Below are positions 20,190 through 29,586 of a stretch of DNA of 55,746 nt, one piece after another. Origin of the DNA: a virus. The notes beneath the pieces are model-generated. The model had not been told where the DNA came from, did no database searches, and saw nothing but the letters and a program-made list of their open reading frames with translations. A program made the position numbers and the translations under genes. The stretch is taken from positions 1 through 55,746 of IMG/VR virus record IMGVR_UViG_3300048930_000157; one strand, given 5' to 3'. Positions within the stretch are counted from its first letter, which is position 1; each line of letters starts with the position of its first letter.

Positions 20190-23100
20190 ATGGGTCACAG
20201 AGTAGCAGAGCTTGAAGTCGTTGTTAATGCCAACGTTGGTCAAGCGCAACGAGAGCTTAATAATCTAAACCGTACCTTCCACAACATTATTGCTGGTGGT
20301 GCGCTCTTGGGTGCCGGTGGCGGACTCGTTGGATGGTTCAAGGATGCCGTAACATCCGGTGCCCAATTTGAGCAAACCATGATCCGTGTGCAGCAGCTTG
20401 CCACGGGTGCGGAAGTAAGTGTAGACGCACTTACGAAGAAAGCGTTCGCCGTTGACCAAACAACCATTTACTCAGCACAGCAAATTGCTGAAGCGATGGA
20501 GCAACTTGGTCGTGAAGGATTTACCGGAGAGCAAATCCTTGGCGGTTGGACGGACGCTGCGGTTAACTTCGCAGCGGTTATTGATGAAGATTTGACACTT
20601 GCCACGAACATCTTCGGGCAAGTCGCCCGTGTGTTTAAAGATGAGGGACTAAGCGCGGCAAGAACTGCCGACATTCTCTCACAGGCGATCCTCCGTTCCG
20701 GACGTCCTGCGGCTGAGTTCGCAACTGGTATGCAGTATATCGGTTCCATCGCGGCTCAGTTGGGCGTACCGCTAGAAGAAACTGCTACATCACTTTCCTA
20801 CTTGCAGTCACTTGGTATCAAGGGTCGTTCCGCTGGTACCGGTTTGCGAAGCATGTTTACGGAACTTGCGGCGGGAGCCGATGAGTTCGGTATGAGTCAT
20901 GGTGTGCAAGCGTTCGATCCCGTAACCGGGAACTTCGTCGGTATGCCGAAGATCATTGACCAATTCAATGAACTGCTTTCAACTATGTCGAAAGCGGAAG
21001 GTTTGTCATTCCTAGAAGATATTTTCGGAAAGCCTGCGTCGTCTCCGTTGTACGCCCTCTTTACCGGTGGAACCGAAGCCTACGATGAGCACCTTCGAAA
21101 GATGGAGGACTTGGGGACGGCTGCGGCATTCATGCGTACATTGATGGATACGATTGGTGGTTCGCTTGACCGCTTCGAAGCTGCGGCATCGAACGCCATG
21201 CGACAGATCGGTGTTATCGGTGGTAACATGATTCGCCCATTCATCGACTTGTTGACCGAGCTACTTGGTGCCTTTGCAAATGCTCCACGAATCGTTCATA
21301 TCGCAGCGGCGGCATTCGTTGTACTTACGGGTGCGTTGATGGGGCTTGCCGGAGCAATCATGGTATTCCGAGGACTCGGAGGGTTTGGTCTGCTCTTTAG
21401 CGGTATCGGTATTATGTCCGCAACCTTCCTTGGATTTGTTGCCGTTATTGCCGGAGTCATTGCAGCGTTCGCGTTCTTCAGTGATGAGTTGGGAGCCGCA
21501 AAAGACGCGGTAGCCGACTTCTTTGAGCCTGTGTCTGAACTTATCGACTACCTTAGTCGAATCAATCAAGCGGACAATCCCCTTGACTTCCTAATTGCAC
21601 AGGGGTGGGACGGTCCGTTGCTTACCTTTGCGGAGGGGCTTGGTGATGTGGTCGAAGGGCTGGCCGACCTATGGTACTTCATCAGTCGTGGTGATTGGGA
21701 CCGTTTCATGCGCCGACTACCGGGCGAACTAGAACAAATGTGGAACGGCGTCAAGCTGGCGTTCAGCGTAGTCCCGGAAATACTTGGATTCACAAGCTGG
21801 TCTGATCTTCTTATGGGCGCGTTGGCGTGGACTGGCGAAGAAATTGTGCTACCGATGCTCACGGCGGTAGTTGAGTTTGGACTATCGCTGGTAAACAAGA
21901 CAGTTGGGTGGGTTGGTGACCTGTGGAGTTGGATTAAGGGACAAATCTTCGGCGGTCCTGCGGCAACCGTCAACGCCGACGGGTCGAAAACAGTCAACTA
22001 CCTGCCGAACGAAGAACGAAATATTCCGTTCGGTACGATCCTTGTAGAAGGTGCCGTTGCTCTCGGAACCGGTTTTACGCACATTGCCGGTCGCCTTTGG
22101 GAGTGGCTGCAAGAACAATTGATGGGTGGACCAACCTATGGGCCGCCGACAGGAACCCGAAACGGAACGGGTTCCTTTAACACCGTATTGAGCGAGCCAA
22201 TTCCGCTCGGAACAGTTATCCTCGAAGCTGCCTTTGAACTAGCCGAAAATGTGTGGGGGGAAGCTGGTAACTTCGCCGGGTGGGTTGTGTCAAAAATCTC
22301 CGAAGTAGGCGACATTTTCATTCCGGTTGAGGGTGCAAAAATCTCACTTGTTAACGCTGTGTTGGAGCTTGACAACGCGCAAAATGGCGAAGACGGCGGT
22401 GGGCTGTTCGGAAGTATTGGTCGTACTATTGCAGAGGCTATTCCTGACGACCTTAACTTTATTCGAGAAATTGGTACTGGCTTCGGGAAGGCGATTGGAA
22501 AGGCGATTGCGGCTATTAGCCCAGACGATATGTCTGATCGCGTGGATTGGCAGAACTTCGGTCAAAACATCGGTGCCTTTATCCGCGATGGTATGTCGTT
22601 GATTGCAAAAGCTCCAACCGCGTTGGTATTTGGACTTAGCGAGTTTATCTGGTCCGCAATCTCCGAAATCACCGTTGAAGACTTGAAAGGTATTGGGGAT
22701 ATTGGTGGCGGTATCATTGCTGCTATTGGTGGGTTCCTTGCCGGGTTGCTTACTGGTAAAGACTCGTCCGAATGGAGTTTCGGGGAGTTCCAAGCCAAGC
22801 TCGGAGAAAAAATCTACGGTGCTATCGGTCGGGCAATCCGATTTGGTGATGGAAGTGGCGGCAAGGGGGGCTTTACCGGGCTGTTTGACGATATGGGCAA
22901 CCAAATTGTCGCACCGGATACGCTATCCGGCTCTATTGCCGACATTGTTATGGAAGAAATTGGCAATGCAATCACGCGAATTGTTGAAAAAACGGGTGAA
23001 CTTATTCCGAAGATTTGGGATGGTTTAGAGTTTGCTATTCCGATGATTCCGTTTACGTGGAATGGGCTTGTCACAGGGGTTGATACCGCTGTTGCGTTTG

Positions 23101-24071
23101 TTGAGGAACAAATTACTCGGCTTCGAAACAAACTTAAAGAATTGTTCGGATTGCAGGATGAGGTTGGACGGCAAGGCGCTGCTGGAAACTTCTTCAATAT
23201 CCAAAACTACGATCCGCTCAACCCGAATAACCATACCAACGACACAAACACGGTTACGCACTCTCCCGGTGAAGGGTATGCGATTCCGCAGGGTGCCCCA
23301 TTCCAAGGCAGCCTAAAACCAGAAGTCAGTGTCACGCTGACTGTGGATGAAACGTCCATGTCGGCGCTTACCCGTGAAATAGAGTCGAAGGAGTTTAATG
23401 CGGAGCTAAAACTCGACGGTATTGATACCGTGATGACTGATTTTGCGGCGGCTTTTGACATGGGACGTGCATGGGATTCAAAACAGTTTGAAGCGGATGC
23501 ACAACTTAATGTTGATGCTGTAATGATTTCAGCAGCAGCGGCATTTGATATTGGGCGTGCATGGGATCAGCAAAACTATTGGGGTGATTTTAGCCTAAAC
23601 GTTGATGCTGTAATGATTGCCGCTGGTGCTGCATTTGATATTGGCCGTGCGTGGGACGGTAAGGTCTTTACTGCATCGTTTTCTGTAGATACCAGTGGAA
23701 TTACGGCTGCGGTTGAAGTTGCTCGACAAGCAGCAGCGGATATTGCCGCTGTGATGCCGCACTCACCGGCGAAGGAAGGTCCGCTGAAGGAGCCAATTAC
23801 CTTCGATTATATTGGTGAAAACTTCGGTTCGGTTGCGGATGATATTCGATACAGTGCTGATCGCCTAACATCCGATGTTGCAGGACTTCGAAATAGAAAT
23901 ATGGCACCGGTCGATGTTGCTCCATCTCGCACAGGCGGAATGGTAACGAAGAATTACTACTTCGCGGTTACTGGCGATGACCTTGCACGTCTGGAACGTC
24001 AGTCCCGAGAAGGATCACTCGACGTGGAAACAACAGCCCGTGAACTTGAAATGGCGTTGGGGATGAATTAA
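20190..24071 (+). CDS. Tail tape measure protein
   Basis: The longest gene (1293 residues), which sets tail length; helical packing would predict a tail of very roughly 190 nm. The N-terminal 400 residues match the TP901-type tape measure: LEVVVNANVGQAQRELNNLNRTF, FEQTMIRVQQLATG, a LYSAQQIAEAM-like block, the SGRPAAEFATGMQYIG segment and GIKGRSAGTGLRSMFTELAAG. A hydrophobic region at about 365-435 (IVHIAAAAFVVLTGAL to VIAGVIAAFAFF) is the membrane-spanning part thought to insert at ejection. Three 30-residue repeats around GRAWD lie at about 1088-1180. It starts at ATG 20190 behind AAGGAA. No lysozyme domain is seen. Confidence 0.93.
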   Translation: MGHRVAELEVVVNANVGQAQRELNNLNRTFHNIIAGGALLGAGGGLVGWFKDAVTSGAQFEQTMIRVQQLATGAEVSVDALTKKAFAVDQTTIYSAQQIAEAMEQLGREGFTGEQILGGWTDAAVNFAAVIDEDLTLATNIFGQVARVFKDEGLSAARTADILSQAILRSGRPAAEFATGMQYIGSIAAQLGVPLEETATSLSYLQSLGIKGRSAGTGLRSMFTELAAGADEFGMSHGVQAFDPVTGNFVGMPKIIDQFNELLSTMSKAEGLSFLEDIFGKPASSPLYALFTGGTEAYDEHLRKMEDLGTAAAFMRTLMDTIGGSLDRFEAAASNAMRQIGVIGGNMIRPFIDLLTELLGAFANAPRIVHIAAAAFVVLTGALMGLAGAIMVFRGLGGFGLLFSGIGIMSATFLGFVAVIAGVIAAFAFFSDELGAAKDAVADFFEPVSELIDYLSRINQADNPLDFLIAQGWDGPLLTFAEGLGDVVEGLADLWYFISRGDWDRFMRRLPGELEQMWNGVKLAFSVVPEILGFTSWSDLLMGALAWTGEEIVLPMLTAVVEFGLSLVNKTVGWVGDLWSWIKGQIFGGPAATVNADGSKTVNYLPNEERNIPFGTILVEGAVALGTGFTHIAGRLWEWLQEQLMGGPTYGPPTGTRNGTGSFNTVLSEPIPLGTVILEAAFELAENVWGEAGNFAGWVVSKISEVGDIFIPVEGAKISLVNAVLELDNAQNGEDGGGLFGSIGRTIAEAIPDDLNFIREIGTGFGKAIGKAIAAISPDDMSDRVDWQNFGQNIGAFIRDGMSLIAKAPTALVFGLSEFIWSAISEITVEDLKGIGDIGGGIIAAIGGFLAGLLTGKDSSEWSFGEFQAKLGEKIYGAIGRAIRFGDGSGGKGGFTGLFDDMGNQIVAPDTLSGSIADIVMEEIGNAITRIVEKTGELIPKIWDGLEFAIPMIPFTWNGLVTGVDTAVAFVEEQITRLRNKLKELFGLQDEVGRQGAAGNFFNIQNYDPLNPNNHTNDTNTVTHSPGEGYAIPQGAPFQGSLKPEVSVTLTVDETSMSALTREIESKEFNAELKLDGIDTVMTDFAAAFDMGRAWDSKQFEADAQLNVDAVMISAAAAFDIGRAWDQQNYWGDFSLNVDAVMIAAGAAFDIGRAWDGKVFTASFSVDTSGITAAVEVARQAAADIAAVMPHSPAKEGPLKEPITFDYIGENFGSVADDIRYSADRLTSDVAGLRNRNMAPVDVAPSRTGGMVTKNYYFAVTGDDLARLERQSREGSLDVETTARELEMALGMN
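23463..23732 (+). repeat. Three 90-base repeats in the tape measure gene
   Basis: GRAWD-encoding units begin at 23463, 23553 and 23643, exactly 90 bases (30 codons) apart, with the shared core LNVDAVMI, AAAFDIGRAWD. Copies differ at many third positions, so the duplication is old. Gain or loss of a unit would change tail length by a fixed step. Confidence 0.75.
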
Positions 24072-26683
24072 TGGCAGTTTCAACGGTAACATACGGATAC
24101 GAAAATACAGGATCAAGTGAGGGGTATGCTGTTCTTTCTGATGGGTATGTACGTGCCTATACGGAAAACGCTGTTACATCTCACATGTGGGGGTTCCGTT
24201 TCCGTGGACGTCTTGGACGTGTCTCTGGAACGTCCCCGACAATGCGCTACGGACTGTGGCTGGCAAATGCTAGCAAGGAACCTGACACCCGTGTTGGGTA
24301 CTCCGAACAGAAAACCGCGTCAACGCCAATGGACTCCGGCTCTACCGGAGCGATCATTGACGCGAACGTTGTGGAAGCCGATGAGTCTCCTTCGGACACC
24401 GCAATTCAGATGTGGTCAGGGAACCGATACTCTATAGGTGCGCTGGTTGATGGGGCCAATGCGAATGTGGGGATGATTTTTGCGGGGTCTATTTCCAAAG
24501 ACTCTGAATTGCTGTACCAGAAAATCGCTGCCACGTCAGGGACAACCCCTCCCGATCCGTTCGGAAGTGCGAGTTCCGTAACAGCCGGTCATTTGACGAT
24601 GTGGGTGGAAGCCCACACCAATGAAGCCCCTCGCGTACCGGTTGACCGCTCTCCAAGCGGAACGATTAATACAACAACGCCAACCTTTACGTCTACGTTC
24701 CGTGATCGAAACGGCACATGGGGTCCGGGTAATGACGGTTACGACGATGGGGATGAAATCAAGCGGTACCGTATTCAGGTACGCCGTGTGTCCGATGGAG
24801 TCATCATGTGGGCACCCGCCGCGTTCTCTGCTTCGACAACGGAGAAAAGCGGGGATAGCACAACGAAACTCTACGCCGGGTCTACCCTTTCCCGTGGAGT
24901 TGCCTACGAATGGCGTATCCAGCATCAGGACATGTTTGATGAGTGGGGTAGTTACTCAGATTGGCTAACTTTCACACCGGCAAACAGTGGCTACGTATTT
25001 ACGAATGCAAGTTCTCCAAGTGGGAAGCAGGAAGTTAACACAGGCATTACCTTTGGCGGGTCATGGACTCACCAGAGCAGCTTGTCCACAAATGCGGTAC
25101 AAGTACGTATCAAGGAAAACGGGCTTGTTGTGCAAACGAGTCCAACCATCACAAAAACCGTTGCATCATCGGCCTCTCCGGGGACTGCATTCACGGTTTC
25201 GTGGGCGGATACAACCTTCGCTGATCTGGATTGGGGCCACTCGTATACCTATGAAATCCGAGCGCGGGATACCGCAAGCGCGTGGTCGGATTGGTCAGAC
25301 GGACGTGCGTTTAACACGAACGCGGCACCGGCTGTGCCAACAAACCTGTCTCCAACCGGAAGTGCCACCGTATCAAGCTACCCGCTTTTGACGGCGAATA
25401 CGTCTGATCCGGACAGTGACGATATTGCGTCAACATTGGTGGTCACAGGGACGATTACACGACCGAACCTAACGACGGTTGATGTAACGTTAGCGTATAA
25501 TTCGACAACTGGAAAGTTTGAATACCAAACTACCGCAACGGAAATCAGTGCTGAAGGAACGTACTCATGGGTTGCCTATGCGTACGACGGAACGCTGTAC
25601 TCTGGGGACTCGACAACTTCTGGTGGGGCAACAACATCGGTTTCGTCAACATTCGTCTACACCAATGGTCCGGACGTTACGATTACATCGCCAACAGAAG
25701 CCGAAGTTCTCACAACGATTACTCCTACGGTGTCGTGGTCGGTGTCTGGTGGTACACAGGCGAAGTACCGAATTAAGATTTATAAAGTTTCAAATGGGCT
25801 TATTGTCTATAACTCACTGTTCCAAGTGAGTACCGCAACAAGTCAAGAGATTCCTCCTGCCGAGTTGGAGAACGAAACCGACTACACCATGACGGTAGAG
25901 ATTGAAGATAGCCTTGCGGTTATCGGAACCTCTGAAGTCCGGTCGTTCCGAGTTGAGTTTGATCCTATTCCGGAGATTACAAACTTTCAGGCAACCCCTG
26001 TGAAGATCGGTACCGATACCGTAGAGTCGGCCATTCGCCTGACATGGGATGCATCCGTAGAGCCTGCTCCGTGGTTTGTTCGATACATTCTCCGACGCAG
26101 CGACTTGGAACGCCCATTGGCGTACATTGATAGCCAATCAACAACGGCGTACACTGATTATCTCCCTGTGTCCGGAGTCGAATATGAGTATACGATTCGT
26201 CAGGTAAACGTTCTGGAAGGGATCAACGTTGCCAGCCCAACCGTTGCGGCTGAAGCATCGGTGAATCTCGACGGCGTACACCTGTGTAGCGTAGAGAATC
26301 CGTCAACGTACCGAACAACACTGTCGTTCGGTGAAGGGCGCAATCATAAGCGTACAAATAATGACACCTTCTATCTTCCGTGGTCGGCAACCAAGCCGAC
26401 GACGGTACGTGGAAAGGTGAACTACTGGACAACAACGGCGAAATACAATCTCGTTACAGACCCACGCATCGGAGTGACGGCGCTTGTGCGATTGGCCGAG
26501 ATTGAAGATTTGATCGAAAACGGTGGAACCCTGTGCTACCGCGATGAGCGTGGTCGCAAGCGATTTGTAACTATTGAGGCGAATGGGTTGGGCGTTGAAG
26601 ATTTGTTCCCTGAACGATCTGATGTGTCGCTAACCGTTCGTGAAGAAGCCTATGACGAAGGCGTTGTGACGGAAAGACTCTAA
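24071..26683 (+). CDS. Large tail protein with fibronectin-III-like repeats
   Basis: An 870-residue protein after the tape measure, starting with the overlap TAATG. Residues 1-190 are a beta-rich N-terminal domain (MWGFRFRGRLGRVSG, MRYGLWLAN). From about 190 to 740 there are several fibronectin-III or immunoglobulin-like units, visible as repeated 'A-P-x-V-P-x-(N/D)-x-SPSG/SPTG' starts (residues about 190, 415) and YEWRIQHQD, YTYEIRARD, YTMTVEIED, YEYTIRQVN strands. The last 130 residues return to a tail-tip-like domain (TTVRGKVNYWTTT, LCYRDERGRKRFVTIEANG). Such proteins often form distal tail or baseplate hubs and carry host-surface binding modules. The exact role among tip proteins is not certain. 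Confidence 0.75.
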   Translation: MAVSTVTYGYENTGSSEGYAVLSDGYVRAYTENAVTSHMWGFRFRGRLGRVSGTSPTMRYGLWLANASKEPDTRVGYSEQKTASTPMDSGSTGAIIDANVVEADESPSDTAIQMWSGNRYSIGALVDGANANVGMIFAGSISKDSELLYQKIAATSGTTPPDPFGSASSVTAGHLTMWVEAHTNEAPRVPVDRSPSGTINTTTPTFTSTFRDRNGTWGPGNDGYDDGDEIKRYRIQVRRVSDGVIMWAPAAFSASTTEKSGDSTTKLYAGSTLSRGVAYEWRIQHQDMFDEWGSYSDWLTFTPANSGYVFTNASSPSGKQEVNTGITFGGSWTHQSSLSTNAVQVRIKENGLVVQTSPTITKTVASSASPGTAFTVSWADTTFADLDWGHSYTYEIRARDTASAWSDWSDGRAFNTNAAPAVPTNLSPTGSATVSSYPLLTANTSDPDSDDIASTLVVTGTITRPNLTTVDVTLAYNSTTGKFEYQTTATEISAEGTYSWVAYAYDGTLYSGDSTTSGGATTSVSSTFVYTNGPDVTITSPTEAEVLTTITPTVSWSVSGGTQAKYRIKIYKVSNGLIVYNSLFQVSTATSQEIPPAELENETDYTMTVEIEDSLAVIGTSEVRSFRVEFDPIPEITNFQATPVKIGTDTVESAIRLTWDASVEPAPWFVRYILRRSDLERPLAYIDSQSTTAYTDYLPVSGVEYEYTIRQVNVLEGINVASPTVAAEASVNLDGVHLCSVENPSTYRTTLSFGEGRNHKRTNNDTFYLPWSATKPTTVRGKVNYWTTTAKYNLVTDPRIGVTALVRLAEIEDLIENGGTLCYRDERGRKRFVTIEANGLGVEDLFPERSDVSLTVREEAYDEGVVTERL

Positions 26684-27810
26684 TGGCGACTGTTCCTATT
26701 GGTGGGCGAGTTACAATTTCATCTGAACTATGGCGCACAGATATTGACGGATTCCCCCTTGAAGATTTGTCTGATTACGTTCTCTCCGGATCAGTAGACT
26801 GGCACGGGGATCGAAGCGGGGGAACACCAATGGGGTGTTCCTTCCGCCTTTCCGCAACCGATGTTGTACGTCCATATGCAGACTTCATCATGCCATATCT
26901 TATTTTGGAATACGAAGATGGATCAGACACCATCCGTGAGCCAATGGGGATTTTTGTGGTCATGCCGTTCGGGGAAGAACACACTCCGGTCACGGGGGAG
27001 ACAACGATTGAGGGACGTGACCTAACATTCTTGCTTTCCGTATCGAAGTTTACTGACCGAGAAAACTTTGCAGCCGGAACAAACCTCGTAACAAATGTAA
27101 CCTCACTGGTGACAGACGTTGGCCTTTCTCGGGTGAGTTTCCCGACAACAACAAAGACACTTGGCAAGGCACGTAGCTTTAAAGTAGGCACAAGCCGCCT
27201 TGAAGCGGCAAATAGTTTTCTTCAACGGCACGGATGGTATAAACTATTCATGGAACGCGACGGTCGTTTGCGATCACTCCCGTTCCGAAGCCTGTCTAAA
27301 ACACAGCCTGCAAAGCTCTACACCGAAGAAAACCTTGTTGATGTACTGAGCGTAGAGACGCCACCGGCTGACAAGTTTGGGAATGTCGTTATTTTGCAAC
27401 GAGAACGAACCGACGAATCTACACTCACAGCGATTGCCCGTGAAGATAATCCGGCTGTGCCGTGGTCTACAGCGGCTCTCGAACGAGAGATTGTCATTGG
27501 TCCGGAAACGGTCGATGACGCCGAAGATCAAGAGGCGCTTGATGCACTGGCACAGGAGCGACTGGATAACGCCGGAGCCTATGAGAAGATCATTACATTC
27601 CGAACCATGCCTGATCCCTACCAAGAAATTAACCGAACAGTAGATATTTACTTGCAAGGAGATAAGTCACATCTCAACGGTCGCTACCGTTTGCGTGGGT
27701 GGAAAGTCGGCTTTACGCCGGAAGTAGCCCTTGTCGATATTGAAGTTACCCGCGTTGCGCGATTTATTTCCGGTATTCTTGAACCCGGACAAGGATTGCT
27801 ACCTGTATGA
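26683..27810 (+). CDS. Tail tip / hub protein
   Basis: A 375-residue protein with a TAATG overlap to the previous gene. It has beta segments in the N-terminal 130 residues (VTISSELWRTDIDGF, YVLSGSVDWHGDRSGG, TTIEGRDLTFLLS), a helical middle with RLEAANSFLQRHGW, a FRSLSKTQPAKLYTEENLVDVLSVETP segment, and a C-terminal strand set ending in the hydrophobic ISGILEPGQG. The pattern of beta barrel, 'EGRD' strand and 'AxxFLxxxGW' helix is typical of tail hub proteins related to gp27/gpJ-type folds. Position just before a fibre-like gene supports a tip location. The protein has no enzymatic motif that I can see. Confidence 0.7.
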   Translation: MATVPIGGRVTISSELWRTDIDGFPLEDLSDYVLSGSVDWHGDRSGGTPMGCSFRLSATDVVRPYADFIMPYLILEYEDGSDTIREPMGIFVVMPFGEEHTPVTGETTIEGRDLTFLLSVSKFTDRENFAAGTNLVTNVTSLVTDVGLSRVSFPTTTKTLGKARSFKVGTSRLEAANSFLQRHGWYKLFMERDGRLRSLPFRSLSKTQPAKLYTEENLVDVLSVETPPADKFGNVVILQRERTDESTLTAIAREDNPAVPWSTAALEREIVIGPETVDDAEDQEALDALAQERLDNAGAYEKIITFRTMPDPYQEINRTVDIYLQGDKSHLNGRYRLRGWKVGFTPEVALVDIEVTRVARFISGILEPGQGLLPV

Positions 27811-28403
27811 GTTCAACAACTGCTCGACGTCTAGCGAGTGCGATCCGTAGTGCAATCGCCATTGAAATGCTCCCGTACGTGGACACATACACAGCGGAAG
27901 TTACCGCTGTGTCCGCGTCCGGGGTGCAATTTAAGCGTGCCGGAGAAACTACAGGCAGCACAGAAGTCTATGCTCGACTACGATTCCAGCACATCCGAGT
28001 AGGCGATCAGGTTGCCGTTATTCAGGTGGGGAAGCATCCGTTCGTCGTCGGTGTTGTGCAGCGTGCTGCATACGGAACCCCAACGTATACGCTCAATTCT
28101 ATTGCGGGGACCGGAGCTACCATGTCCATTGCCGGTTCTGACTATTCCGGTGTGATTACTGTTAACTCCGGCTCTGCGAGTCTTTCGGCAGGACAGCTTT
28201 TCGATTTTACCTTCGTAAATGCATGGGCAAGTACCGAGTACACCGTGGTCCTTCAACCGGCTAGTAATGCAGCCGGGGATTTACAAGCCCGGTTCAACAT
28301 TACATCCCGCACGACAACTAAATGGACACTTAACTTAAGAACCGCATTAACTGCGAGTTCAACATATATTTGGCATTATCAAATCAGGCCATATGAACCG
28401 TAA
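27807..28403 (+). CDS. Tail spike or fibre base protein
   Basis: A 198-residue protein overlapping the hub gene by four bases (ATGA). Residues 1-85 look like an oligonucleotide-binding-type barrel used at tail tips (YTAEVTAVSASGVQFKRAG, HIRVGDQVAVIQVGKHPFVVGVV). Residues 95-198 form a second beta domain with ISGT-like and SAGQLFDFTFVN segments, close to small domains at fibre ends. The first half resembles the hub-spike 'phage baseplate V' idea (a short OB-fold that threads the tail end). It is the last clear structural tail gene before the lysis region. Confidence 0.62.
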   Translation: MSSTTARRLASAIRSAIAIEMLPYVDTYTAEVTAVSASGVQFKRAGETTGSTEVYARLRFQHIRVGDQVAVIQVGKHPFVVGVVQRAAYGTPTYTLNSIAGTGATMSIAGSDYSGVITVNSGSASLSAGQLFDFTFVNAWASTEYTVVLQPASNAAGDLQARFNITSRTTTKWTLNLRTALTASSTYIWHYQIRPYEP

Positions 28404-28466
28404 ATATTGTAAAATATGGCAAGGTGTGTTAGAGTTAGCGTAGTGTTTTTGTTTAGGAAGGAAATC

Positions 28467-29126
28467 ATGCGCGTACCTCATACATCCGCCCTTCAGCGAC
28501 TTGGAAATGTGTCATGGCAGACATGGCGCGGGGTTCTCCAAGAAGCGAACAGCCCTTTGCTTCAAGAGGGCACACTACCGTATAATGCGGCACAACCCTA
28601 CACGGCGCTCTGCCTTGCTTGCATGAAACTTGCGACTCACTTTGGAACGCTTGCTTCAGAAATTACCCGAACCAAGAACCCTTTCATGCTTCGAAACGAA
28701 GGTAGCTTCTCCGGTCTTATGGAGTTTGCTACATGGGAAGAAGCAATTGAGTATTGGAAACGGCACGCGTTCCCATCCACAGAAACACATCAGGTTGAAA
28801 CCCTGTGGGAAATTGTACGCATTGCAGACCTCTATACAACCGCCGATCAAGAGCGTGTGTATGCGGTTTCAGTTCCAGACTATCTCAATGAGGATGGACA
28901 GCCGCTAGAAACAACGTTCTTTCGCTGGTTCGGTGCAATTGATCCAACACGCTATCCGATGACGTATCGCGTTTGGCGAGAGTGGTGCGAAAGCCGGGGT
29001 GTCTATCCGCCCCTTACCGATACCTATAGCCTTGGTAACGGTACTGTGGAGTTTACGTTCTCCAATGGACTCCGCATTTACGATAGTGGGGACGCTGCGT
29101 ACGTGGTTGGGGATGTGCAATATTAG
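28467..29126 (+). CDS. Protein of unknown function before the lysis genes
   Basis: A 219-residue protein from ATG 28467 with a strong AGGAAGGAAATC site; an earlier in-frame ATG at 28416 has none. The N-terminal 160 residues are helical and aromatic with many Trp (SWQTWRGVLQEANSPLL, YTALCLACMKLATHFGTLASE, FATWEEAIEYWKRHAF). The last 60 are beta-rich (NGTVEFTFSNGLRIYDSGDAAYVVGD). The pattern of LQEGTLPYN, a Cys-Leu-Ala-Cys helix and a C-terminal strand pair is faintly like peptidoglycan-binding or glucosaminidase accessory proteins, including the first domain of the endolysin at 30097, but no catalytic residues can be named. Placed between tail and lysis genes. Confidence 0.55.
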   Translation: MRVPHTSALQRLGNVSWQTWRGVLQEANSPLLQEGTLPYNAAQPYTALCLACMKLATHFGTLASEITRTKNPFMLRNEGSFSGLMEFATWEEAIEYWKRHAFPSTETHQVETLWEIVRIADLYTTADQERVYAVSVPDYLNEDGQPLETTFFRWFGAIDPTRYPMTYRVWREWCESRGVYPPLTDTYSLGNGTVEFTFSNGLRIYDSGDAAYVVGDVQY

Positions 29127-29181
29127 CTCATTGGGGAGCACATAATTGTACCCGCTCCCCGTGAGAACTAAGGTAATAGAG

Positions 29182-29586
29182 ATGCGAAATTATGTTGGAC
29201 CAACTAACCGACAACATCCCGTGGACTACCGTAAAGCTGGCGTCCGTCGCTGGTTTCCTACGCTTGATCTTCCTTTGGGTTACGGCCTACCCTCTTTTAG
29301 TTATCGAACGCCGGAAGAACAAGGCTCTGGTGGGGGCAATTACTCAACTGGAAGAAATCGTGGACAGGAACAACCGCCTAGTAGAGCCGAGAGATTAATT
29401 TTATTTCTACGCTCGGTAACGGGTGACATTGAAAATGATCCCGAAGTGCAGTATGCTTACCATACCGTAGAGAAAGCAAAGAAGCTCGACAGCAATATTC
29501 GACGGTTGGCAAGCGGCGACGGGAATCCGCTTGAATATGATGTGTTTGGTCATGGGGGCCGCACATTTGTAGGAGAGCGGAGATGA
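29182..29586 (+). CDS. Unknown protein overlapping a small membrane gene
   Basis: A 134-residue frame from ATG 29182, eight bases after an AAGG site. The first 70 residues are Gly/Pro/Arg-rich without clear structure and share their DNA with the 29192 gene in another frame. The last 65 look like an ordinary soluble domain (AERLILFLRSVTGDIENDPEVQYAYHTVEKAKKLDSNIRRLASGDG). Its stop TGA overlaps the next ATG (ATGA), supporting real translation. The C-terminal part has no start codon of its own after 29398, so if real it must begin upstream. Function unknown. Confidence 0.55.
   Translation: MRNYVGPTNRQHPVDYRKAGVRRWFPTLDLPLGYGLPSFSYRTPEEQGSGGGNYSTGRNRGQEQPPSRAERLILFLRSVTGDIENDPEVQYAYHTVEKAKKLDSNIRRLASGDGNPLEYDVFGHGGRTFVGERR
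29192..29398 (+). CDS. Small single-pass membrane protein, possible lysis accessory
   Basis: A 68-residue frame from ATG 29192, fully inside the preceding gene but in another frame. It has one membrane helix (about residues 15-36, KLASVAGFLRLIFLWVTAYPLLV), a basic ERRKNK stop-transfer patch and a charged helical tail (LEEIVDRNNRLVEPRD). This is the layout of a small holin partner or inner-membrane spanin-like protein. No ribosome site is strong, and only one of the two overlapping frames may be used. It lies 700 bases before the endolysin, in the lysis region. Confidence 0.5.
   Translation: MLDQLTDNIPWTTVKLASVAGFLRLIFLWVTAYPLLVIERRKNKALVGAITQLEEIVDRNNRLVEPRD

Noticed and set aside
20595-20625. 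TTGACA within the tape measure gene
   Set aside because: No -10 box at a suitable distance and it lies deep in coding sequence.
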